From Penicillium oxalicum (lineage: Eukaryota > Ascomycota > Eurotiomycetes > Eurotiales > Aspergillaceae): a stretch of 64,000 nt of DNA. Position numbers and translations under genes: made by a program. Position 1 is the stretch's first letter, and each line of letters begins with the position of its first letter. The stretch is from positions 248,001-312,000 of the forward strand of contig NC_064656.1 of assembly GCF_001723175.1 (NCBI RefSeq), in the 5' to 3' direction. Positions 22,753-33,697 of the stretch are shown here, one piece after another. The notes beneath the pieces are model-generated. The model was not told the origin of the DNA, did no database searches, and saw only the letters and a list, made by a program, of their open reading frames with translations.

Positions 22753-25700
22753 TTAAGTAGAGATAATGCGCATTTCCTCCGGCATCTCTTCCTGCAGCCG
22801 GTCAATCTCCGACGAAATGCTCAAGACCCAACGGTCTCTCTCCACACGGCTACGGGCTTTGAAGACAATCGTTCGGCCAAGCTTGCCCAGTGTTGACACA
22901 TGTCGCAGGGATCTCGTCACTTTGCCCTGGGTAGCTTTATGCTCGGTGCGGAAGAAGCTCTTTCGTAGAGGCTGCCAAATTACGAAGGTAATTGCCGTGT
23001 CTTCGTCCTGGCTTGTGAATGTGTCTGACGCAAGGTACACTCGCGGGAGAGCATGCACGCCCGGATTGTTGCTGTCAAATGTTTGGTTGGCGTAGAGCAA
23101 ATCGGCTTCAGTCGCAAGTCCAGAGTAAATGTAACAATCGCTCAGGTCAATGGTGGAATCATGGTCTTGATGAATGTGGGGGACTTCTGTACCACTCCGC
23201 TGGCGAAGTGTGCTCCGAAAGATGACTAGTTTACCTGCTGTAAGGACAACCTGGCATTTGGCAAATGTCGCATGGCGGCGGGGCTTGCGATAGAGCTGAC
23301 CAGCCATCTGAATGCAGAGAATTGAATCATTAGCACCAAGTATTCTATCGGAAGCTGTGCACGAAGCCCAATGCCTGTCTTACCTTGATCGGCCGACAAC
23401 CAGCCAGCGCACACATGTTATGTAAGTGTGGCGATGCCTCGGCCTTCTTCAGTTCCCATTTCTGTGCAAACTGCCCCACGATTGACTCCAGCTCTTCATC
23501 AATCTCGAGAATTTTCAGATTTCTCTGACGCACAGAGTGAAGTTCAGCGGCATCGTCAAAACAGCGCATCTTCCAGTATTTCACCAATGCATCCATTCCC
23601 CTGACCCACTGATCTCTCGTAGCTTTGTCAAAAGCCTGGAGGCGAATAACAAGTCCGTTCTCGAGAACCATTTCGAAAATCCGATCGGTCTCGAACTCCT
23701 TGGTCGCACCGTCCTCTTGACGATTGTCGTTGGGCTCTGGATGAAAGTCTACCGAAGGCCCTTCAGAGATATTGGGATCGGCGGGAGAGCTGCCATAACA
23801 CATGTTGCGAATTTTGGTCACTTTGCAGAGATCAAGATATCCTTCGGCTTGTCCAATATTGTGCACATTTCTCCGATACTGGGCAAACGCCTCTTCGTCA
23901 TGATGCCGAACAAAATCCGGGTTGCCACTCTTGAGCCAGGAAATTTCCCCGTCCTCTAGAGGAAAGGGCTCAACGTCCCACCACATTGGCATTCGATCCA
24001 TGATCTGGCGCGTAGTTGGCATATCCGAACCTTCCATGAACTGTAACTTTGGCGGTCCAGGCGGCATTGCCCTCGCTGGCCGGCAGAAAAACAAGAAGTG
24101 ATCATGTGAATAGAAATATAGTCTTTTGAAAAACATCTTGTTCATCCGTTGATGTAAGCCTTTCTGGGAGGTCAGTCGGATGAGGAAGCCTTCGATAGGA
24201 GGAGGTTCCACTTCTTTGGCAAGTCCCTTCTTGGTAGCTGTGGGATAATGATATCGTGGTCGTAGCTCGAGTTCATGTGCGGACTGCATCGCCATCGTTC
24301 CATACATGTTCTCTTCCTGTGCCCCGTGAATCCATTCAAGGCGGTCGTATCTCCTCCAAGCAAGACCCATCTTTTGCGTCTTTGACCAAGAACTCAGGAC
24401 CTCAGACCATTCCGGGCAATCTTTCAAAATCTCTATGCAGCCTTTGACAATAGCCGAGGCTACAAAGCCCTCGTGTGCCGCAGCCCGACCTAGTACCGTC
24501 GTGTGCTGGCCGCCATCATTCTTCAAGCCGAGCCGTTCTTCAAGTTGGCCGAATGGGTTATTGAAGATGAGGGAAACACCCAGATCAGGCACGCTAATTG
24601 GAAGCATGCTCGGGCGCCGCCATCCAAGAATCTGTCGGATCAACGTATACCATTCCGTGGCATGAGCTGCAGACTTTGGACGGATGATAAATATTCGGTT
24701 GCCACGCTTGCGGGGATGCCATATCACGATAGTTTTGTCGAGAGCTGAATAGAGGTTCACTTTCGTAGTCTTCTTATTCAGGCGCACATTCCAGTAAGGT
24801 TTGGATTTGCTGCTCGGGCTTTGAGCATCTGGAATCACACGAGTGCGGTACATTTGCAGAACGAAGGGGCTCTCGTCGGTGGATCCTTTCCGACAAACGA
24901 CAAGAAATTCTTTCCATCTTTCCACGGTCCGAGATTCCATCCGTAAAGAGTCATTCTCCTGATAGTCTTGCGGCAAGGTGTCTTGGAGCGTCTCCTCGAC
25001 CAGGACGAGCATCTTCTCTGCCTTGATGATCTCCCCATCTTGCACTTTGCGCCGACGCGGACGGTTCGCAGAGATCGCGCCGTGGGTTCGAGTAATTCGG
25101 GAACGCAATCTTTGCTGCTTATCCAAAACATTATCGTCCAAGTTGAATCGGGCGATTTTCTTGGTGATTTTCCGGTGCCTTGCTCGTTCATAAATGGAGC
25201 TTTCCTGTCCCACATCGTCCTCATTTTGCGGCTCCTGTCGATCCAAAGTCTTTCCAGACGCAGCAGATGCTTTACTTTTTGATCTTTGGTATTGAGGCCT
25301 GGGCTTGAGCAGTCTAGTTGTAGAGTCAGCTTCGCTTGGAGCCGCAGAAGGACTCGAAGTGAGGGGACTGCCGTGCCTATCCTCGACGATAGTCAAATGC
25401 TGCGACCTTTGTGACCTCTCTCGATTTCCCAGCGATGGTCTCGAAGGCTGAATAGTGGAGGAGGTCTGGCCCGTACCAATGCTGCTTGCGACTTCTTCCC
25501 TCGCGGTCACGTACGACGAGGCTGTTTTACCATCGTCGCTCGCATTATCACCGTCACTCGAAGCCTCAGACTCACCGCTGCGAATCTGGGCACTCGCCCG
25601 TGGAGTTGCATCGGAATCTTCTTCGGATGGGCACCCGCCTTCAAGACGCGTACTCGCACTTTCGTTCTCCGGTGTAGGGCGAGCAGTAGCATTTGATTCT

Positions 25701-26071
25701 CCGGATAGATCCTCGTCCTCGGGTTGCATCTCGATCACTTCGTTTTCCGCCGTGGGGTGAGACAGGGTACGCAACTCCCCGGGGCTGTCTTCATCATATT
25801 CGACTGATTCCGCTGCGCTATCATCCTCTGTGCCTGATCGATCAGGTGAATCGCTCAGCGTAATGATGGCTTCTTGAGCCGGTTGATTGTCCATATGTTC
25901 CGGGTCGTGGATTTCCTCCTGATTATAGTGGGCAGCCACAGGATCGATGGAAAAGGAGAGCGACTTCGACGAGTAATTCTTGAATCGTAAGCGAGCATGG
26001 TGCCATGATTTTCGATGGCCATTGATCCATCCCTCTGGAATCGGTCCAACGAAGAAGCGTCGGCTGGTCAT
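22753..26071 (-). CDS. spo71: Spo71-like PH-domain protein
   Basis: Resembles the yeast sporulation protein Spo71 family, PH-domain proteins that act at the prospore membrane with Vps13. Two exons, 26071-23384 and 23307-22753, with a 76-nt intron (23308-23383, donor GTAAGA, acceptor TTCAG) at a phase-0 junction, give 1,080 residues. The start (MTSRRFFVGPIPEGW) matches the family's conserved N-terminal block. Residues ~60-300 are acidic, Ser/Thr-rich and likely disordered. A PH-like segment follows at ~383-485, another around 630-860 with conserved WVRGMDALVKYWKMR, and a C-terminal PH-like half spans the second exon. It is transcribed divergently from the GLTP gene. The family assignment rests on the N-terminal signature and PH layout; in non-yeasts the role may be general membrane lipid transport rather than sporulation. 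Confidence 0.8.
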
Positions 26072-26886
26072 ATGGAGATGATGGGCAGATGCATGGCGCT
26101 GGGACGAGATTTTTCATCAACCAATGTTCTTTTGCTTATATCGTGCCACTAAAGACCTACCAATTGCTGCTCCGTATATGATCCTCTCCGCAGCCCCTGA
26201 TATTGCCCCTCGTCCATCGCGCCTGGGCACTGCGAGCCAGTCTCGTTGGATTGGACCTGGGGAGTCATGGCATCGAGGTCAGATGCCTACCACGAGTGAT
26301 CCTCGCTGAGCATGAGTGGCAGAGTGATGAATATCGAGACGCAAGGACACACGCAGAGTCGGAACACTGGGTCAAGATTGAGGATGGTCCGTGTTCGGAT
26401 CGACTCCAGGCACTGTCCAATTCAATGCGAATGCTCAATCCCGACGATCGATCCAGTGGACCCTCGTGGACTGGCCAACACAGTTCATGACGTCACCTGC
26501 AGGCAACTGCAAACTGCATCGGGCAAGCTCCATGTGCTAGTTGTGTTTGCAAGGTTTGCACTGTTTGCTGCAGAGCCACGGGGAGTGGAGAGATACACGT
26601 AACGCTGTGGTGACTCCTGAGAGTCCTGAGGCGCCAGAATTCCCACTATTGTTTCACCGCCTGCCCGCCATTTGATTGGGAGCTGTTGGCGGTGAAGGAG
26701 ACGTTGAGCGTGGGACGGGGGTTCTGGACAGCTGTAGATATTATTGTTCCCCGCCTTAAAGTGGGCTGTTTGAACTAAGTTTAACTCATCGCCCCTGGCG
26801 CGCTTCGTTCGCATCTCCTTTTTCTTTCCTCTGCACAATTCACTTTTCACCTCCAAGTATTCTACTGTATCTTGCATCTCACCATC
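26072..26886. promoter_or_regulatory. Divergent promoter region, Spo71-like / GLTP
   Basis: An 815-bp gap serves both genes. A CT-rich tract at about 26812-26850 sits just before the GLTP start, typical of ascomycete core promoters and leaders. No individual binding site can be named with confidence. Confidence 0.45.
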
Positions 26887-27771
26887 ATGCCTCGCACCAA
26901 CGAAGTCCACGCTCCCGGCACCTGGTTCAGCACCATCCCTCGTTCCTTCGAGGAAGTGCCGATTGATACTGCCAACGGCAACGCTATTTCGACCGTGGAA
27001 TTCCTGGAGGCTGCAGGATCCTTGGTCACTCTGTTTGGTTTGTGATCATATTGCCTCTATTGGATGCAAGACCCTGATGCTCATTGTGCCCTTCAAATAG
27101 ATGTGATTGGAGGCGTTGGCTTGGCCGCGGTCAAGAGTGATCTGACGGGAAACATTACGGTATGCATCAGACCTGCTGGATGGGACTCTGGACATATTTG
27201 AAGATTGCCCCGCTAACTCTTGCATGCAGAAAGTTCAAGAGCGGTACAACAAGGCTCCTGCGGAATCCCAGACTCTGCAGGATCTGGTCCGAAATGAATT
27301 AAAGTCCGGACAACACAAGGCGACCGAGGGACTCCTTTGGCTCGTTCGGTATGTCAAACATTTCCCCTTCTGATCGGTTGGCAGTGCATGCACAAGTTGC
27401 TTCAGATCAACTTTGACAAATCAATGCCCGTAAATGATGATCTAACGCCACGCTTCGCTCACAGTGGCCTTCAATTTACCGCCTCTGCCCTCCGCTTGAG
27501 CATCAACAACCCCTCCGAGGAACTCAACGCCTCTTTCCTGGGAGCCTACAAGGCCCCTGGTGGACTCAGCACTCACCACGGCTACCTGATCCGCAAGGGT
27601 ACCGAAGTTGCGATCAAGTCTGGTGTGCCATACCGCAAGGATTTCTACGCCAAGTTGGGTGAGAACCAGGCCGAAGTCAACATCGCCCTGGAGAAAGAGG
27701 TCAAGGCGTTGGAGAATGTGGTCGACATTCTGCTGAAGTTCCAGTCCACCCCTGAGGCTCAGTGGAAGTAG
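26887..27771 (+). CDS. het-c2: HET-C2-type glycolipid transfer protein
   Basis: Cytosolic GLTP-fold protein that moves glycosphingolipids between membranes; the Podospora homologue HET-C2 is also a vegetative incompatibility determinant that works against NLR-type HET-D/HET-E. Four exons: 26887-27037, 27101-27159, 27230-27348 and 27465-27771, with introns of 63, 70 and 116 nt, all GT-AG and in phase. The product is 211 residues, the same size as HET-C2. The sugar-headgroup triad pattern is visible as D, N(+4), K(+7) in SDLTGNITK; the conserved Trp is in GLLWLVRG, and a HH pair in STHHGYL is a good candidate for the fourth binding residue. The start ATG follows a CT-rich leader. High confidence for family; an incompatibility role in this fungus is only inferred. 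Confidence 0.95.
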
Positions 27772-28695
27772 ACAGCCACAGCATCATGTCGGGTTCGGCT
27801 GCGGTAGAATCGCTCATCCGCACCGTTTTTGCGCTCTGTACATACCCTTCTTTTTTTTGCCTCTCTCTCGAGCGATAGCATTCTCTGTTTGCCATCATAG
27901 CAAAATCAAAATGCCCTAAGCCCCGGCGGCTTTGCGACTGACGCGTGGGTTCTTTTTGCTTGGTCGATGATTATTAGACTTGCCACACGGGGAACTTTTC
28001 CAGAACGACTACTTCAATGTTGACATTGGTGCTTTCTTCAGTCGACATCGAGTACAGTACGTTATATTGATAGATGCAATGGACTTGGGTAGTACAAGAT
28101 CTCACTGGAGGACGATTCCCGATAGTTCCCCCCTGCTTAGATTCCTAAATGGATGGGTACCTAGTAACCTACAAGTCACGATTGATATGCGAAGCAATAT
28201 GCGGTATCAGATACAGCCTACCGAAGAAGGAAGTAACAGGGCTCATAGGCAGATCAAGTGACGATGTCTCTTTGAATTGTCATTATAAGTGGTACGAGTT
28301 CGTTGGATAGAATCTAGTCCAACCAGGGATCTGGAAAGGTCCAATGGACCTCGGGTAGGGAATACCGAAATGGTTTTACGCTTGTGACAGTATTATATCC
28401 ATCCACTCACCTCACTTCAAAAGGGGGGTGAGTGCGCAGGACTAGGTTTCTCCGTGGCACCAGAAGTTGAATTCCGAGTAAAGACAAAAAAAACCCCCCC
28501 GACGTTCAAGACTCCCTTTAGGCGGCCGGCTGAGATTTGAGATCTGAGATCATCTCCAGCAGGCTCCTTGAAACAGAAAGAGAGACAAGGCAACCTTGAG
28601 GTCTCATGGCCTTAGACAAGACAGATGGAAGGAAAGATTAAATATGGGATATGCAGCGACGTGTGACACGCTCGATTAAAGATATTCGACACGTA
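27772..28695. other. Intergenic, convergent
   Basis: 3' flanks of the GLTP gene and the rhodopsin-like gene. It contains short homopolymers (A and C runs near 28485-28500) but no supported gene; the open frame at 27980-28261 shows no domain and I treat it as chance. Confidence 0.5.
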
Positions 28696-30153
28696 TTATG
28701 ACTGACTCCCGGACACGAAAAAGGTTTTATGCACATTGACCCCCTGGAAATACGTCCCATCAGATGCCATCTTTTTGGGATTCAAATCCTCCTGGCTACT
28801 TGTCCGACTGTCATGGTTCCCCGAGGTATGCACCGTCGTGATGATTGCGCGGGAATCCTCGGGATCCAAATCTGGTCGCCAGTACCGAGGGGCGGAGGGG
28901 TCGGAGCGAAGTGCATTCACGCTCGAAATGGGTATACTGTCCCCCGTCCGCTTGCTGCGACTTCCTCCATGGCTTGTATCGCGGAACCAGCGGAAAAGAG
29001 GACGGAGGGTGACAAGACTGCCGGCGGCGATGCCGAGGCTGGCTTCCACATTGGACCAGATGGAGATGTCGGTGGTAGCATCTGTACGGACGGACGAATA
29101 AACAAGAATGTCAGTTCAATGATTGCAATTCGTCACATTTGTGGAATTTTGGGGTTTATGGGGGAAAAGAAAAGAAAAGAAAGACTCACATAGGAAATCG
29201 GGATCCTTGTAATCATGTAGGAAAGGGATGCGGACAATGACCGCCGCACTGGCCACACAGCCCATTCCCAGGATTCCAGCCAAAGCAGTCTTTGTCCGGA
29301 CGTTCATGTGAAGTTTCCAGACCAGGAAGATGGGCAAAAGACCCAATGTGAGATCACAGAGAGTGGCGGTGACACTGTAGACATAGGCCATATTGATGAT
29401 GATGTCCAGGTCCAGACAGTGACCATGAACAGGTGCGGTGGGGTCGAGCTGTAGGCGTACTCGTTGCCAAAAGAATGAAATGGGCTGACATTGCAGCGTC
29501 AACATCAGCCAGAAGACCAGTCCTATGATGCTGGTGACGGCAATGACCCCCCAGAGGATCAGCGTATGAAGTCTGATGACCGTCAGGCGCAGGAGTGCGA
29601 CGGCGATGGATGATTTGGCAATGGCGCATACCCAGACATAGCTTGTCTGGCCGAGCCACCACCACTTGAGAGAAAGAAAGAGATCGAGTTAGTAATTATC
29701 ATCCCATGACGAGCTGGAGCACGGGACTCAAGATATCTCTGCCAATCGGTCGACCGGTATCAGCTATCATTGAACTCACAAACATGGCTGTCTCCATCGT
29801 CCCTCGCTCCATCAGCACCTTCGACCTTTGCCCCATTCCATAGAAAGCGCCGGTGATTCCGCAGAGGGCAAATAGTACATTGAGGAACTATATATGAGCC
29901 AAATATCAGCCAGTGCCCTTTTTTTTCTTTTTCAAAAAGGAAATGAAAGAACAGGGACCAGAGAAATTTCCTTGAAAAATTCCAAGCAATCACGCACCAT
30001 TGCAAAGACCATCAGACAATCGTCCCAGCCAAAGGCCTTAACAAGCTTGATTCGGACAAAACATCGCAAACAGACTGCGATGAAGGATAGTCCCAAAAAG
30101 ACAGTAGTAACCACAAAGATCGCCGTACTGCGACCCTCAGACAATGGCTGCAT
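28696..30153 (-). CDS. Seven-helix fungal rhodopsin-like (Pth11/SAT4 type) membrane protein
   Basis: Belongs to the large fungal family of integral membrane proteins with a rhodopsin-like domain, which includes Pth11-type receptors. Four exons: 30153-29998, 29887-29780, 29664-29190 and 29081-28696; introns of 110, 115 and 108 nt, all in phase. The product has 374 residues. Seven hydrophobic segments can be placed: near the N-terminus (AIFVVTTVFLGLSFIAV), across the first exon join, SYVWVCAIAKSSIAVALLRL, ILWGVIAVTSIIGLVFWL, MAYVYSVTATLCDLTLGLLP, GILGMGCVASAAVIV, and ISIWSNVEASLGIAAGSLVTL. Family marks seen are GWDD after helix 1, the CQP loop and the WSNVE-x-x-LG-x-x-A motif before helix 7. 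No CFEM domain precedes it. The cytosolic tail is about 90 residues, polar. Ligand unknown. The ATG at 30153 is chosen because upstream sequence in frame looks non-coding. Confidence 0.88.
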
Positions 30154-31112
30154 TGTAGATAGCCAGCTAGGTCGATTCACTTGATCACCTGTGGAACATG
30201 GTTTTGAGTGCCGAAAAAAAGTATATTGAGCGCCGAAGAAGATCACGTCTGTCTCATCCTCTTAATGGCGATTTGTGAGAAATCAATCGACGATGAGGGA
30301 GGTCATGAACAGGTCAAATGGAAAGCTGGACAGATGACACCACCGACAGCTAGCTAGAATACTCGTGTGGATAGAATCAAGCGTTACAACAACGGCTGGA
30401 AGTGGCGAAAAAGACTAGCCCTGCACGTTGACCAGGGGTGCATGCGACACTTTTGTGTATAAGTAGCTCTCGAACAATCTGACTTTTATTATCCTGCGGC
30501 GCTGAGTCTGATGAAGAAATCCACACTTTGACCTGCGGTTTTGAGGGGGCCCAAGGGGGAAAAATGGAATTAAATGGAATCTCCTGTATACGCACCCGAA
30601 GGCCCACGGAAGCACAGTCTAGGCTAGCTAGTTCAAACCTAGCGCTTGTGATCGACAAGCCTTTGCGCCAGACAGATGAGGCAATGATGGGACTGGGGGG
30701 ATCGTCACCATCATGGAAGACATAGAAAAGAGGACTCCAGTTCCCCATCGATCAGTAGTGTCGGCAATTCCAAGACATTCCCGGGCCACCAGAACGTGAA
30801 CGTGCGCATGGCTGACTGGGATCTGGTCCAGAACGCAGTTAGTGAGTAGAGTCCGGACCATATCAAGTGGGCTTCTGGACCAGCGGAATGCATGTGTTCC
30901 TGTCGAACCTCGTCTAAGCATGACCATGGCTCTTATGCAAACCCAATGGCTTGTGCTTGCCAAGGAGAGTGGACAGTCAAGACGCAGCGGCTCACGAGGG
31001 CGCGCATTTCCCCACGGATATCCGTGAACCAAGAGTAATGATGCAGTGGTGGACGTACTGGAGATGGTTAACAGCGGGTCCAGAATGTCAGATTCTGTTC
31101 GGAAAGCTTGCC

Positions 31113-31149
31113 CCACTGGAATTGTGTTCACTGGACACCGTTCCAGTGG
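31113..31149. repeat. Imperfectly spaced inverted repeat CCACTGGAA/TTCCAGTGG
   Basis: Arms at 31113-31121 and 31141-31149 are perfect complements with a 19-nt spacer; the spacer contains a further ACTGGA copy. Confidence 0.6.
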
Positions 31150-31168
31150 AAACTCACTCGTTCACTCT

Positions 31169-31208
31169 CACACACACACACACACACTCTCTCTCTCTCT
31201 CTCTCTCT
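31169..31208. repeat. Compound (CA)n(CT)n microsatellite
   Basis: A CA run of about 18 nt passes directly into a CT run of about 22 nt. It lies in non-coding sequence. Confidence 0.9.
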
Positions 31209-32891
31209 GCCCTGAGAAGCGAACAAGAAAAATAGCATTATACGCCTCAACCAATAATGACCGTTCTGGATTCGGGAATGTCTTAGTCGAGAACCGTGTC
31301 TCGAGTTGGCTGGACCTCGACAAGTCTCCCCTTGAGGCCTGTCATCCAAAGTCAACTGGAAAAATGACCCGAGGGACACCGGCATGCACCTCTGGTACAG
31401 AGACAGTAGAGGGGTGGGGCTATGTATAATAGACATTTGAGCGATGCGCCAGTGCACAGCATGATTCACCTTCTACCCGATAAATTAGGTTTGTAATGAA
31501 ACCATCGTCGCTAGTCGCTGCAGTACTATGCCCCGAAGAGGCATCGCTCAGCGGAGGCCAGAACAAGAAATGGCAAGAACCGAAAGATCCCTGCCAAGAT
31601 CGTGCCTGTCGGATGTTTACGCACAATCACCTTGTCGAGAGAGAACGGTAGTCGGCCATGAGTATACTCCTGGCACCATCAACCCGCTGTTCCACAACCG
31701 AGTGATGCACGATGTACTGCTCCAGGGCCATTTCGAGAGATTACTAGAGTCCTGCAGGGCATGTAGAGCAAATCTCCTAAGCCACGGTGCGTGAGACTCG
31801 AGAGATAATTGAAGACTAGACCTCCGTGGCTGGCATCAACTCGATGGAAACTTTCCTGTCAGGACAGGACGCCCATACTGGGTGCGATTCTCTGGTAACC
31901 GAGGCACAGTATTCCACGCTTGTGAAGATAACGCCCTGCCAGAACGGTAGAGGAAGGTCCCCGCGGGCTACCGCAAGCCTAATTGATCCTTCGAGTGGAA
32001 AGCCACAGCCAGGCCTGGGACTCAAGCCTTACAGGGTATAGCTACGGGTGCGCATCAGCAGGAGGGAACGAGCGCCCTTGGGATTAGGAAGTACCTGTCA
32101 CGACTTCGAACCATGCGCTGCAGTCGTGCAGCGTGAAGGAGACGGTGTCTTTGGGAGCTGTATGGTTAATGGCCAGTCCAGTATCCCACTACCGAACACC
32201 TCAGTGCCGAGTGAAGATTCTCAAGTCGGAGAACCATAATGACCTTGGGCCCTTCCCGTTGGGTGGATCGGCCCAGTCCCTCTCTCTCCACTTGAGACTC
32301 AAAGAGGCGAAAGGAGTGACAGCCAACAACGCAAATCCCTGCGACTCCCATCCATGATTTGACCATAGCCGAACCAGCCTTTCTCTTTTCCCTGGCGGAT
32401 CGCATCTCCTCCAAGCGAGGTTCGGTCTGCGGATTGGAAGAGCTTTCAGGAAATTGCTCGGCCAGTGTAGGTCCACTGTCTCCACGCTCGGGAAAGCAAG
32501 TGGAGATCGACGTCGAGATATCGGCACCACCAAATCACTGGAACGGAACGGGACACCATCTGGTTAGGCCTGTGGAGTTTGGATCTTTTCGCGCAAGTGG
32601 GACATTTCTGACCCAGGTCAATACTGTATGGCAGAGAGGAGAGAGAGGGTGTACGCATGTCTTTGTGTCCGGTAATCCGGCTATTCACGGGGATCAAATA
32701 CGAAGAGATCCGTGAAATATGTGGATTGATCACTGGATGGGATCGTCCGCCTCATGTATACTGTAGATAGGAGGACACGGTGATTCTCAGACAATAGTCT
32801 GTCGGACAGTGAATTGCACGTGGAGAAGATCAACCCGACGTTGCATCGATGCAGGTGGATGCCTCAGAGAGCCCCACTCAGCAGCCACGAG

Positions 32892-32910
32892 CATTGGAAC
32901 CGTTCCAATG
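32892..32910. repeat. 19-bp near-perfect palindrome CATTGGAAC-C-GTTCCAATG
   Basis: Nine-base arms (32892-32900, 32902-32910) with a single central base; followed at once by GGAACGG, which repeats half of the arm. It could be a dimeric regulator site or chance. Confidence 0.6.
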
Positions 32911-33260
32911 GAACGGTACTTCTGAGCGAATAGGTAGAGACGGGACGTGGACTCCTTCGTTCACGTCGCGTAATATGCGTTTTCAAGGTGCTTCTTCATC
33001 GAGGAAGCGGGCCTGGCATCTTGATCAGCAGGCAGTACAGTAGTACCGGCAGTACCGGCATTGGTGCATCATTGCATACTGATACACAGAAGGTAACTTG
33101 AATCCTGTCGGGTCTGACCTTGTTGGAGGTTGCCGTTCGCATACGCCTGACTACACACATATAGTCTGAAGATCGGCGCGTGCATCAATTAAAAGCCGAA
33201 GCTTAGATACGAATGCACATCGGCACCTTGTAGAGCTAGAACTGTACCTTCCGCCCTCGC

Positions 33261-33288
33261 GGGGGGGGGGGGGGGGGGGGGGGGGGGG
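33261..33288. repeat. G28 homopolymer
   Basis: Twenty-eight consecutive G, then CGGG. Such a run is rare, length-unstable and prone to assembly error; single-stranded it could form G-quadruplex. Confidence 0.9.
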
Positions 33289-33697
33289 CGGGTGGACCTA
33301 CAAAATTTCAAATGGGGAGCAGGACGAGAAGTGTCAAGTGCACCTTTGGCGGTGCTGGGTACTAGAAAATATCTCACATGTGGTCGCGCACCGTCAAAGA
33401 CTTGATTGATCAACAAAATGTAATGGCTGACCTCGGATCTGGAGACATCCGAGCATTGTGGCTATAGTCAACTATGCCTCCAATAACCTTAGACTGCAAC
33501 GACTCCGGGCTATGCACACTCAATTCAATGTCCGTGAAAAAGGAAAATCAAGAACGCTCATTAAAGAAGAAAAACGAAAAGAAAAGACAAGGGGGGCGGA
33601 AATGCCCCGCAGAGCCGCGAGTGCCTCTGCATGTAGCAGAGGCTTATAACAGTGAGCGTCGTGAAGATTACGGCAAAAGATGGTGACCGGAACCCGA

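Larger units (their letters stand above)
30154..33697. other. 3.5-kb gene-free stretch with simple repeats
   Basis: No supportable gene on either strand; all frames are short and overlapping. It contains a CA/CT microsatellite, inverted repeats built on TTCCA/TGGAA, and a 28-nt G run. It lies between the rhodopsin-like gene and pep7, so part of it is upstream of the former. Confidence 0.5.

Noticed and set aside
15825..31208. CT and CA/CT runs as part of coding Ser/Leu or Arg/Glu repeats
   Set aside because: The frames across them are repeat artefacts bounded by random sequence.
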